Below are positions 1-6,594 of a stretch of 7,788 nucleotides of DNA, in pieces; positions within the stretch are counted from its first letter, which is position 1, and every line of letters starts with the position of its first letter. Where the stretch lies: contig SKVE01000374.1 of the NCBI GenBank assembly GCA_007129635.1, positions 1-7,788 of the forward strand. The letters are read 5' to 3'. Position numbers and translations under genes: made by a program. The notes under the pieces were generated by a model, which searched no databases, was not told the DNA's origin, and saw nothing but the letters and a program-made list of their open reading frames with translations. The stretch comes from Planctomycetaceae bacterium. Lineage in GTDB: Bacteria > Planctomycetota > Planctomycetia > Pirellulales > Pirellulaceae.

Positions 1-414
1 CACGTTCGTCGTTCTCAGGACTTTGGCCTCGACGGACCAGCGGATACGCCGGTTGCTGAGCAAGACGAAGCCAAGATCGCACGACGGTGGACGGGCGCGG
101 CGGTCCGTAAGGTTTTCGAACTCCCACGCTTCGTGTTTCGGAACGAACGACTCGAACTTGCTGCTGCTCTTGCGCCAAAGAACCGTTATCTCGTCCATGT
201 GCAGGTCAGTCAGGCTACGTTCAAGCTGAGCGTAGTCTGCGGAGAAATCGAGTTGGCGGAAGTTCGGCAGGGCCTTCATCCGGTCAAATCCGGCCCAGAC
301 CAATGTCAGCATCTGGACGACAACGTGTTCAGGCCAAGCATCGGCGATAGCACGGAACTCGGGGGACGAGTCCGGAAACAAGTCATCGAAGATCGTGGGA
401 AGCCGGGAGTTCAT
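1..414 (-). CDS. Putative PD-(D/E)xK-type nuclease, partial (C-terminus beyond left edge)
   Basis: This gene starts at an ATG whose first base is 414 and stays open for 138 codons to the left edge, so its C-terminus is missing. The ATG overlaps the methyltransferase stop as ATGA. There is no convincing Shine-Dalgarno sequence before it, so translation is probably coupled. The start reads MNSRLPTIFDDLFPD, and residues 1-95 look mainly helical with no motif I recognise. Near the visible end, the segment PPSCDLGFVL (109-118) is followed by WSVEAKVL (126-133). This places D113 and E129-x-K131 on two neighbouring predicted beta strands, as in the metal-binding core of PD-(D/E)xK nucleases. Nuclease activity is inferred from that spacing and from coupling to a DNA methyltransferase; the gene could instead be another accessory protein of the same system. 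The reading frame is secure, the function only moderately so. Confidence 0.7.
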   Translation of the reverse strand, partial: MNSRLPTIFDDLFPDSSPEFRAIADAWPEHVVVQMLTLVWAGFDRMKALPNFRQLDFSADYAQLERSLTDLHMDEITVLWRKSSSKFESFVPKHEAWEFENLTDRRARPPSCDLGFVLLSNRRIRWSVEAKVLRTTNV

Positions 415-3400
415 TTTGCCGCGATCCGTCTTTGGCGGTTCGTGAAGATCGCGGCCGCCAGCTCGTCGGCATCGCGCAGTCCTTGAGAACGCGTCCAGTA
501 GCGGCGCTGGTCTGGCTTCACGAACAGCACCGTGGGGATTTTCGCACCGTCGCCGGGCTCATGGGTAATGAAGATACGCGCCACGCGTCGAAAACCGAGC
601 CCGGACGTGATCGGCGCACCATCGCGAGTTCGTACAGTAAGCTGTTCCGCATAGAACCTGGCGAGTTCGGAACGGAGCAGATTCGGTTCCATGCTCTCTT
701 TGGTCAGGAGACGAGGCTGTTGCGGCCAGTCGAGGTGAATCGCCACCATCCGGACTGGTAAATGGCTGTGCCCTTTGGTCTCCTCAAATACCGTGGCACG
801 TACCTCGCGTTCCTTGCCAAAAGTGGCGCGCAGGGTTTTCAGAAAGAAGTCCGCATAGCGAAGAAGGTCATCCTGGTCTTCATCGCCGGATCGAATCGTC
901 GCGGCGCGGGACGGTCGGTCTCCAGACTTCATAGCACCGTCGCGGTAGCCGAATTCCAGCAGATCGGAAATCAGTGCTCGCTCTGGTTCCTTTAGGCGAA
1001 AGGCCGTTTCGACTAGGCGGTCGATTTCGCTGGGGTCGATGTCGTCCAATACGAGAAAGTCCGTGGGCAGGGGAAGCGGGACGTCGAGTATGTGATCGGA
1101 GAGTGCCTCGGCGCGGTCAAACGCCAAGCGACTCGTCAATGCAAGGTAGTAGGCCGCGACGCTACTGCGAAAAGAAAGACAGGCGGTCCGCAACCAGTCA
1201 TCAGACCCGTTGAATTGATGAACGGAGACGTAACTCTGCGTACAGATCACTCCACGCTGCACTTGCTCAGCGCGTACGAGCTGTGCCTGGAATCGCCCGA
1301 CGGCCTTGAGGAGGGATTGCTTTATGAGCAGTTGGGGCAGTTCGAATGCACTAAAATCGGACGACGCCCTGCGATCAACCTTAGGATTACGATTGACCTG
1401 CAGCTTGTCGGCGTCAAGTGTCATCGAATCTGGTTCTGGAAAATTCGGCGATTCCAGAATACGTCGACCGAGAATTTGCGGCTCCTCCCGCTGATCCGAA
1501 CTGCCACGAATGATCCCCTCGCGAGTCAACAACACCTTCTCTTCCGCTGCGTCTTTCTGGCTTTTCGCTTTCAACTTCCGCAGCGTCTTTGCCTGACTCA
1601 GCCGTTCGATCAGCTCCGCATCGCGCCGCTGCCCCAGCAGCAAAATCGTCCAGATGAGCGGATCGTGGATCGCCTCCGCGGCGCTCAGTTCGTGCATGTC
1701 CTGTCGTTCGATGGCAACGACCGCTTCATCTTCGGCGGTGTAGAGCGGTGTGGGACAAATGTAGGTGAGGTGATAGTCGGCATCGGGCTGCTTCGGCTGC
1801 AGCGTCACTAGGCACGCCGGCGATTTCACGCCCTGGAACAACTGCCAGCGCAAGTGGGCGAACGACACGACTTCCTCGACACGGCAGTTCGAGAACAGCC
1901 TTTTTCTCAATTGATTCGAAGCGTCAGAACTGGGCTGGTACAGCAAGGTGGCAGCCGGTTGAATCATCGCGACTCGGCCGGACGGCTTTGCCAGTGCCGC
2001 GCTCTTGGCCAAGAACAGCGGGCCGGCGTTGCCGTCCACAACGGGCCAACCATGCTCGGCGGCCCATTTTGTGCCCAAGGAGTCTTCTGTCAACGCACTG
2101 TCGCGCCAGGGAGCATTCCCGATGACCAAGTCCCAGTGTCGCGGCGCGTCGTCTTTCGGCGTTGCGAATTCGTCCCGGTCTTCGGCAAAGAAATCGCTCC
2201 TTACCAGACGGACGTTGCGAAGCGGCGGAAGGATCGTTCGCTTCCAGAAGTGCTTGGGATCGATCGCATCGCAGAGCGCCAGGCAGAGGCTGAACGACGC
2301 CACTCGAACGGCCTCTTCACTGTCATCCACGCCGAACAGGTTGTTTTCCAGCAAGCCACGAAGATTGTCGACCCGCGGCTCACGTCCCGGATTCGCGTTC
2401 TTCCAGCGTTGGACCAACCGCTGAAATGCCTTGACCAGGAAGATCCCCGAACCACAGCATGGATCGAGGATACGCAAATCCCATTCGTTGCCACCCCACG
2501 ACAACACGCCGTCCAGCACAAAGTCTACAAGGTGCGGCGGCGTGTAGTAGGCGCTCAGTTCGTGCTGGTCCTCGTTCAGAAACTCCTCGTAAACGCTGCT
2601 GATAAACTCCAGCGGGAGCGTGTCGAAGGAATACAAGGGCCACAACGAGCGTTGTCCGGTTGTGATATCAACATCACCGGCCACGAAGGCCGACAGCAGC
2701 CGCAGGTGCCCTGGGGCCACCTTGTCCTTTTCTTCCCGCCATTCCGCCTCGCGCTCTTGCGCCGTCGCGCCTTTTCCCGGGAACAGCTCGCCGTTGAACT
2801 TTTCGTTCAGCCAGCGAAAGAGCGAGTAGGTTTCATCCTTGTCCTGGAGAATCTGCGGCAACGCGTCCGTGTGCGAGTACACGTTGCCGAGTTGTTCATC
2901 GAAACGGTTGTCCAGAATCGTCTGACTGATGGCCGGCCGGCCTTCGCTGTCCGTCCGCTGAAACAGGAATTGGGTGAAGATCAGCCGTGCCAGGAGAGCG
3001 TGACAGATGCCGCGCGGGAGTTCCTGTGCGAGCAGCCTTTTTCGCACCGTGCGCAGGTTCGCCACCAATAACGAATCCGCTCGCTCGTCCTTCTTGAATT
3101 TTTCGGGATGCTGCTGGAGGAACGCCCCGCTGACAAGATTGATCCAGTGAAGGGCTTGAGCCGCTTCTGTTTGAAGCAGGCTGGCTGTCGCCTGATCATC
3201 CGCAGGCGTAATCGGCGGGATCACGCGCAGATGACGGAGCTTTCGCGTGGATTTCGGTGCCAACGCACAGGTCCAAGCCTGAAGGCGCGTGGGTTCAAGG
3301 GTGACGAGCAATGCAGCCTGCGAAAAGTTCCAGCACAATCGCTGTGTCTCGCGCAGCACGTCGTCCGCGACCACGTCGGAGAACTGAACGACGATCGCGA

Positions 3401-3602
3401 GCGGCGCTTCAGCCGTGTCCGCCATCGCGTTGGCGGAGAGAATTCCTGTCGTCACCGCGCGAAGTTTGAACTTTCGCTGCAGCACCTTTCCAATCTTCTG
3501 CTCGACCATCTGCGCATAGCGCTTCGGCCCACCACCCGAGGGTCGTGTCACTTGTTCGGTGTTCGGCCAGCCGAGATACTGAGTCGCGTCTTCCAGCCGC
3601 AT
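411..3602 (-). CDS. Gamma-class adenine-N6 DNA methyltransferase of a restriction or defence system (Eco57I/type IIG-like)
   Basis: This is a large (about 1063 residues) intact protein predicted to transfer a methyl group from S-adenosylmethionine to adenine N6 in DNA. Residues 1-115 form an alpha/beta domain, followed by a helical region to about 345. The methyltransferase core then begins with YYTPPHLVDFVL (352-363), continues with SAM-binding motif I LDPCCGSGIF (379-388) and an acidic strand GVDDSEEAVRVA (about 424-435), and reaches catalytic motif IV NAPW (496-499), where NPPY/F/W is usual. Residues from about 635 to 900 resemble a target-recognition region. A separate domain follows at 906-1063 and carries the string KPDQRRYWTRS (from about 1029). 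The core followed by a C-terminal recognition domain is the gamma-class order. I chose ATG 3602, which has a weak GGA 8 bases upstream; TTG 3617 is an in-frame alternative. No nuclease motif is evident at the N-terminus, unlike classical type IIG enzymes. The downstream coupled gene may supply cleavage. PglX (BREX) or DrmMI (DISARM) relatives cannot be excluded. Confidence 0.88.
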   Translation of the reverse strand: MRLEDATQYLGWPNTEQVTRPSGGGPKRYAQMVEQKIGKVLQRKFKLRAVTTGILSANAMADTAEAPLAIVVQFSDVVADDVLRETQRLCWNFSQAALLVTLEPTRLQAWTCALAPKSTRKLRHLRVIPPITPADDQATASLLQTEAAQALHWINLVSGAFLQQHPEKFKKDERADSLLVANLRTVRKRLLAQELPRGICHALLARLIFTQFLFQRTDSEGRPAISQTILDNRFDEQLGNVYSHTDALPQILQDKDETYSLFRWLNEKFNGELFPGKGATAQEREAEWREEKDKVAPGHLRLLSAFVAGDVDITTGQRSLWPLYSFDTLPLEFISSVYEEFLNEDQHELSAYYTPPHLVDFVLDGVLSWGGNEWDLRILDPCCGSGIFLVKAFQRLVQRWKNANPGREPRVDNLRGLLENNLFGVDDSEEAVRVASFSLCLALCDAIDPKHFWKRTILPPLRNVRLVRSDFFAEDRDEFATPKDDAPRHWDLVIGNAPWRDSALTEDSLGTKWAAEHGWPVVDGNAGPLFLAKSAALAKPSGRVAMIQPAATLLYQPSSDASNQLRKRLFSNCRVEEVVSFAHLRWQLFQGVKSPACLVTLQPKQPDADYHLTYICPTPLYTAEDEAVVAIERQDMHELSAAEAIHDPLIWTILLLGQRRDAELIERLSQAKTLRKLKAKSQKDAAEEKVLLTREGIIRGSSDQREEPQILGRRILESPNFPEPDSMTLDADKLQVNRNPKVDRRASSDFSAFELPQLLIKQSLLKAVGRFQAQLVRAEQVQRGVICTQSYVSVHQFNGSDDWLRTACLSFRSSVAAYYLALTSRLAFDRAEALSDHILDVPLPLPTDFLVLDDIDPSEIDRLVETAFRLKEPERALISDLLEFGYRDGAMKSGDRPSRAATIRSGDEDQDDLLRYADFFLKTLRATFGKEREVRATVFEETKGHSHLPVRMVAIHLDWPQQPRLLTKESMEPNLLRSELARFYAEQLTVRTRDGAPITSGLGFRRVARIFITHEPGDGAKIPTVLFVKPDQRRYWTRSQGLRDADELAAAIFTNRQRRIAAK

Positions 3603-3650
3603 CCTGTGATTCCACAATGCGTTTGAGCAATCGGTCCAAGTACCGGCCGT

Positions 3651-3680
3651 ATTGTATCAGAATTCCGCCTGGTGTGTTGA
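3651..3680 (-). promoter_or_regulatory. Candidate promoter of the methyltransferase gene (extended -10)
   Basis: On the minus strand, TACAAT (3656-3651) is preceded by TG one base upstream (3659-3658), giving an extended -10 element. A weak -35 candidate, TCAACA (3680-3675, four of six consensus bases), lies 18 bases upstream. Transcription would start near 3644, leaving a leader of about 40 bases before ATG 3602. This rests on a consensus match only. The position between the divergent genes and the correct orientation support it. Confidence 0.4.
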
Positions 3681-3706
3681 GCCCGGAGCAGCGATCGCGA
3701 AAATTC

Positions 3707-3727
3707 AAAAAAAGCGAGGGGCTCGCT
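3707..3727 (-). terminator. Rho-independent terminator-like hairpin on the minus strand
   Basis: On the minus strand AGCGAG, a CCC loop and CTCGCT form a six-base-pair stem, followed directly by seven U (the A run at 3707-3713 on the plus strand). The stem is short but GC-rich, and the U tract is uninterrupted. It faces the methyltransferase gene yet lies upstream of its candidate -35, so it would not stop that gene's own transcript. It would block minus-strand transcripts arising from the sugar operon side, or end a short antisense or leader RNA. On the plus strand no U tract follows. Confidence 0.45.
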
Positions 3728-3773
3728 CGACGATTGAAGACCTTTCCAAAGATGGCGGTTATTTTTCCATAAA

Positions 3774-3789
3774 TGGAGATGCATCTCCA
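3774..3789. promoter_or_regulatory. Perfect 16-bp palindrome, candidate operator of the sugar operon
   Basis: TGGAGATGCATCTCCA reads identically on both strands. An overlapping shorter inverted repeat, TCCAT-AA-ATGGA, lies at 3766-3777 and shares the left arm. A dimeric DNA-binding protein could bind here. The palindrome ends 11 bases before a candidate -10 box (3801-3806) and so covers its -35 region. That is a position where either repression or activation is possible. I saw no second copy in the window. As RNA it would have no proper loop, so a terminator role is unlikely. Confidence 0.45.
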
Positions 3790-3800
3790 GAGACTGGCGG

Positions 3801-3806
3801 TAGAAT
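3801..3806 (+). promoter_or_regulatory. Candidate -10 box for the epimerase-symporter-kinase operon
   Basis: TAGAAT matches the sigma-70 -10 consensus at five of six positions. It would start transcription near 3813, leaving a leader of about 34 bases before the GTG start. No good -35 exists at 16-18 bases; the segment there (GATGCA, 3778-3783) lies inside the 16-bp palindrome. An activator-dependent promoter would explain that. The call rests on a short consensus match. Confidence 0.3.
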
Positions 3807-3835
3807 CAAGACGGATCATGTTCGTTTTTGAATGC

Positions 3836-3840
3836 GGGAG
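3836..3840 (+). promoter_or_regulatory. Ribosome binding site that decides the epimerase start
   Basis: GGGAG lies six bases upstream of an in-frame GTG at 3847. The more upstream ATG at 3832 has only a T-rich stretch before it and would place this GGGAG inside the coding sequence. The GTG start also puts the Rossmann nucleotide-binding strand about nine residues in, which is normal for the family. Confidence 0.65.
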
Positions 3841-3846
3841 ATCAAC

Positions 3847-4863
3847 GTGAGCGAGACTCAGAAGGGCGGTCTGATCGTCGTTGCCGGGGCCGGGGGATTC
3901 ATCGGCGGAGCGCTGGTCAAGTACTTTGCCGATCGCGGCTGGACGCGGATTCGTGCCGTGGACAAGAAGCCGTTGCCTGAATGGTACCAGCGAGTTCCGA
4001 ACGTGGAGTGTTTGTGCCTGGATTTGAGCGACCAAGCGAATTGCCGCAGAGCCTGTGAAGGTGCCTCGGAGGTCTACAACCTGGCCGCCGATATGGGCGG
4101 CATGGGCTTCATCGAACGGTTTCGGATCGAGTGCCTCCGTAGCGTTCTGATCAACACACACATGATCGAGGCCGCTTGCCGCGCCGGCGCCCAGCGTTAT
4201 TTCTTCTCGTCCAGCGCTTGCGTCTACAACACGGAACTGCAGGAAGATCCCGACGTGCGGGCGCTGAAGGAATCCGACGCGTACCCGGCGATGGCAGAGC
4301 GTGGTTATGGTTGGGAGAAGCTGTTCTCGGAGATGTTCTGCCAGGAATACTGGCACGAGCGGGGCATGAAGACGGCGATTGCCCGTTTTCACAACGTGTA
4401 CGGCCCGTTCGGCACGTGGGATGGCGGTCGCGAGAAGGCGCCGGCGGCGATCTGCCGCAAGGTGATCCAGGCCAAGGACCGTGGCGGCGACTCGATCGAA
4501 ATCTGGGGGGATGGCAAACAGACTCGCAGCTTCATGTACATCGATGACTGTACCCGCGGTGTCGACTTGATCATGCACAGCGACGACTTGATCGCGACGC
4601 CGATCAATCTGGGCTCCGGCGAACTGGTGTCCATCAACGAACTGGTCAGCATCGCCGAAGAAATCGGGGGCGTCAAGCTGCGGCGTGAATACCGACTGGA
4701 TGCCCCGCAGGGCGTCGCCGGCCGCAACAGCGACAATGCGATGATCGAGCAGATCCTCGGGTGGCAGCCGGCTACACCGCTGAGCGAAGGCCTGGCCAAG
4801 ACCTACGCCTGGATCGAAGGGCAGTACCGGGACCGCAAGGCAGGTAAACGAACGGTCTGCTAG
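3847..4863 (+). CDS. gme: GDP-mannose 3,5-epimerase-type NAD-dependent epimerase/dehydratase
   Basis: This 338-residue cytosolic short-chain dehydrogenase/reductase is predicted to convert GDP-D-mannose into GDP-L-galactose or GDP-L-gulose. The N-terminal NAD-binding loop GAGGFIG (14-20) is present. The segment LAADMGGMGFI (79-89) and the block RFHNVYGPFGTW with following GGREKAPAA (180-200) are hallmarks I recognise from plant GDP-mannose 3,5-epimerase. The expected catalytic residues are all present: C125 in SSSACVY, Y154 and K158 in YGWEK, and K197. All four keep a constant offset from Arabidopsis C145, Y174, K178 and K217 (numbering from memory). QTRSFMYIDD (225-234) and GRNSDN (293-298) are also typical. 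The GTG start is chosen for its ribosome binding site. It is the first gene of the plus-strand block, 47 bp before the symporter. The family assignment is strong; substrate and product order are inferred. Confidence 0.9.
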   Translation: MSETQKGGLIVVAGAGGFIGGALVKYFADRGWTRIRAVDKKPLPEWYQRVPNVECLCLDLSDQANCRRACEGASEVYNLAADMGGMGFIERFRIECLRSVLINTHMIEAACRAGAQRYFFSSSACVYNTELQEDPDVRALKESDAYPAMAERGYGWEKLFSEMFCQEYWHERGMKTAIARFHNVYGPFGTWDGGREKAPAAICRKVIQAKDRGGDSIEIWGDGKQTRSFMYIDDCTRGVDLIMHSDDLIATPINLGSGELVSINELVSIAEEIGGVKLRREYRLDAPQGVAGRNSDNAMIEQILGWQPATPLSEGLAKTYAWIEGQYRDRKAGKRTVC

Positions 4864-4910
4864 GGACCGATCCTCACGCGACGATTGCCGATGGAAAGGA
4901 GAAGTGCAAC

Positions 4911-6557
4911 ATGGGAAGCGGGTCGATTTCCACCATCGATACGATTGTTGTCATCGTCTACCTGCTGGGCATCATGACGGTGGGCATCCTGGCCGGGTAT
5001 CGGAAGCATACGTCCCCCGACCAATTCTTTCTCGCCGGTCGGTCGCTCCGCTGGCCCATCATCGGCACGGGCCTGTTCTGTGCGAACATCTCCACGATTC
5101 ACCTGGTCGGTCTGGCATCGTCCGGATACAAGGACGGGCTGGTGATCGGCAACTTCGAGTGGATGGCGTCTTTTTGCCTGATTCTGTTGGGGATCGTCTT
5201 CGCACCGTTCTATTTTCGCAACAGGATCAGCACGCTGCCCGAATACGTGCAGAAGCGTTACGGCACCGGCATTCGAACTTTTTTGGCCGGCATCTTCGTG
5301 ATGTCCGCCCTGCTGGTCCATATCGGCATCAGCCTGTACGCGGGGGCGAAGGTGCTGGAGGCGTTCTTTGGCATTCCCTACGTGGCGTCGATCATCGCCA
5401 TCTCGCTGATCACGGCGATCTATACCATTATCGGCGGTCTGCGGGCCGTGATGATCACCGACGCGATCCAGGCGGTGTTGCTGTTGTTGGGCGCCGCGAT
5501 CCTGACATTCGCCGGCATCCAGGCGCTGCCGAGTGTGGGTATCGAAACGTGGGCCGATTTCCAGGCCGCCGCTCGCCCCGACCAACTCAGCATGGTCCAG
5601 CCCATCCGGGACGCCGCCGCGCCGGGCAGGCTGGGACTTCGCGAGTTCTCCTGGTACTCGATCCTGTTCGGGTATCCGATCCTCGGAATCTGGTATTGGT
5701 GTACCGACCAGACGATCGTCCAGAAGGTTCTGGCTGCCAAGACCGAAAGGGACGGTCGCAACGGAGCCATCTTTGCGGGTTTCCTGAAGATCTTGCCCGT
5801 CTTCTTGATGGTATTGCCCGGCGTGATCGCATACGTGCTGTTCCAGGATAAGATCGGGGATGACAACGACGCCACGCTGATGGTCATGATGCAAGAACTG
5901 TTGCCGGTGGGCATTCGTGGCCTGATGGCAGCCGGGTTGCTGGCGGCGTTGATGAGCACCATCGAGGCCGCACTGAACAGCACGGCCACGCTGACGGCCG
6001 AGGATATCGTCAAACGTTGGCGGCCCGACACGCCGGACGCCACGCTGGTGTCGATCGGTCGAGTCACCGCAGGCGTGGTGGTCGTTCTGGCCATGCTGTG
6101 GTCGACGCAGGGCGCAAAGTTCGGGAGCATCTTCGAAGCTATTAACAAGATCCCCATGGCGTTCGCACCGGGGATCACCACGATCTTCCTCTGGGGCGTC
6201 TTCTGGCCGCGCGGTAATAAGCAGGGAGCCATGGCCGCGCTGCTCTTCAACGTGGTCATCGGCTCGATCTACCTGATCATCGATATCCCCTTGATCGGCA
6301 CCCAGCAAGTCATTGCCCAGCAACTCGGCATCCCGTTCATGCAGGTCGGATGGTACCTGTTCCTGATGTCCAGCGCGATCTACGTCGCCGTCAGTCTGAT
6401 GACCCCGGCTCCATCCCCGCAGCAAATCGACAACCTCTGCTGGACTCGACCACTGGACGCCTTGCGAGGCAAGATGGAAGGCACCGTCACCGATCCTCGC
6501 GTCATGGCGGCCATCCTGTTTGTCCTGATGGCCGTCCTCTATGCCATCCTTCGTTAA
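4911..6557 (+). CDS. Sodium:solute symporter, SGLT-like (SSS family)
   Basis: This is a 548-residue inner-membrane protein with about 13-14 hydrophobic segments, the usual size for the family. It probably couples sodium entry to uptake of a sugar or related solute. The N-terminal SPDQFFLAGRSLRWPIIGTG (35-54) is the family's opening signature. By alignment from memory with Vibrio SGLT, I60 with S349 and T350 (in AALMSTIEAALNSTAT) fit the conserved Na2 sodium site. E83 in NFEWMAS and K293 in GFLKILP fit sugar-contacting positions. The inner-gate and sugar-contact region differs, reading YWCTDQT (262-268) where the Vibrio protein has Asn and Tyr, so the substrate may not be galactose. The final helix (about 530-547) follows a 30-residue polar loop. 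ATG 4911 has AAGGAG nine bases upstream. Its place between an epimerase and a kinase-like gene suggests import of a sugar for nucleotide-sugar synthesis. Confidence 0.92.
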   Translation: MGSGSISTIDTIVVIVYLLGIMTVGILAGYRKHTSPDQFFLAGRSLRWPIIGTGLFCANISTIHLVGLASSGYKDGLVIGNFEWMASFCLILLGIVFAPFYFRNRISTLPEYVQKRYGTGIRTFLAGIFVMSALLVHIGISLYAGAKVLEAFFGIPYVASIIAISLITAIYTIIGGLRAVMITDAIQAVLLLLGAAILTFAGIQALPSVGIETWADFQAAARPDQLSMVQPIRDAAAPGRLGLREFSWYSILFGYPILGIWYWCTDQTIVQKVLAAKTERDGRNGAIFAGFLKILPVFLMVLPGVIAYVLFQDKIGDDNDATLMVMMQELLPVGIRGLMAAGLLAALMSTIEAALNSTATLTAEDIVKRWRPDTPDATLVSIGRVTAGVVVVLAMLWSTQGAKFGSIFEAINKIPMAFAPGITTIFLWGVFWPRGNKQGAMAALLFNVVIGSIYLIIDIPLIGTQQVIAQQLGIPFMQVGWYLFLMSSAIYVAVSLMTPAPSPQQIDNLCWTRPLDALRGKMEGTVTDPRVMAAILFVLMAVLYAILR

Positions 6558-6583
6558 TCCAACGACCGCCCCCGTTATTCCCC

Positions 6584-6587
6584 GGAG
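6584..6587 (+). promoter_or_regulatory. Ribosome binding site that decides the kinase-like gene start
   Basis: GGAG lies seven bases upstream of ATG 6595. An earlier in-frame ATG at 6541 would overlap the end of the symporter gene and add 18 residues rich in proline and threonine ahead of the first conserved motif, so 6595 is preferred. Confidence 0.6.
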
Positions 6588-6594
6588 ACCATTG

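Noticed and set aside
2931..2942. 12-bp palindrome GGCCGGCCGGCC
   Set aside because: It lies inside the methyltransferase coding sequence and is explained by ordinary Arg/Pro/Ala codons in GC-rich DNA.
1854..3071. 405-codon open frame on the plus strand inside the methyltransferase gene
   Set aside because: It is antisense to the conserved methyltransferase core, has no recognisable domain and no ribosome binding site of note. It is a by-product of codon bias.
3691..3698. GCGATCGC palindrome in the intergenic region, similar to the HIP1 repeat of cyanobacteria
   Set aside because: Only this single copy was noticed and no iteration was seen, so it is likely chance. Its GATC core is not evidence for the methyltransferase target.
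3734..3764. Possible plus-strand promoter with TTGAAG as -35
   Set aside because: The -35 is reasonable, but the sequence at correct spacing (GGTTAT, or TTATTT at 19 bases) is a poor -10. The TAGAAT box further downstream fits the leader length better.
3409..4578. 389-codon minus-strand open frame crossing the intergenic region
   Set aside because: It overlaps the 5' end of the methyltransferase in another frame and the whole active-site part of the epimerase on the opposite strand. It also spans the terminator-like hairpin, and its product shows no family motif.
4860..6425. 521-codon open frame on the minus strand opposite the symporter gene
   Set aside because: Its product is dominated by Asp, Gln, His and Arg with no motif, as expected from the complement of a hydrophobic, GC-rich gene. 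The plus-strand frame is a clear SSS transporter with its own ribosome binding site.
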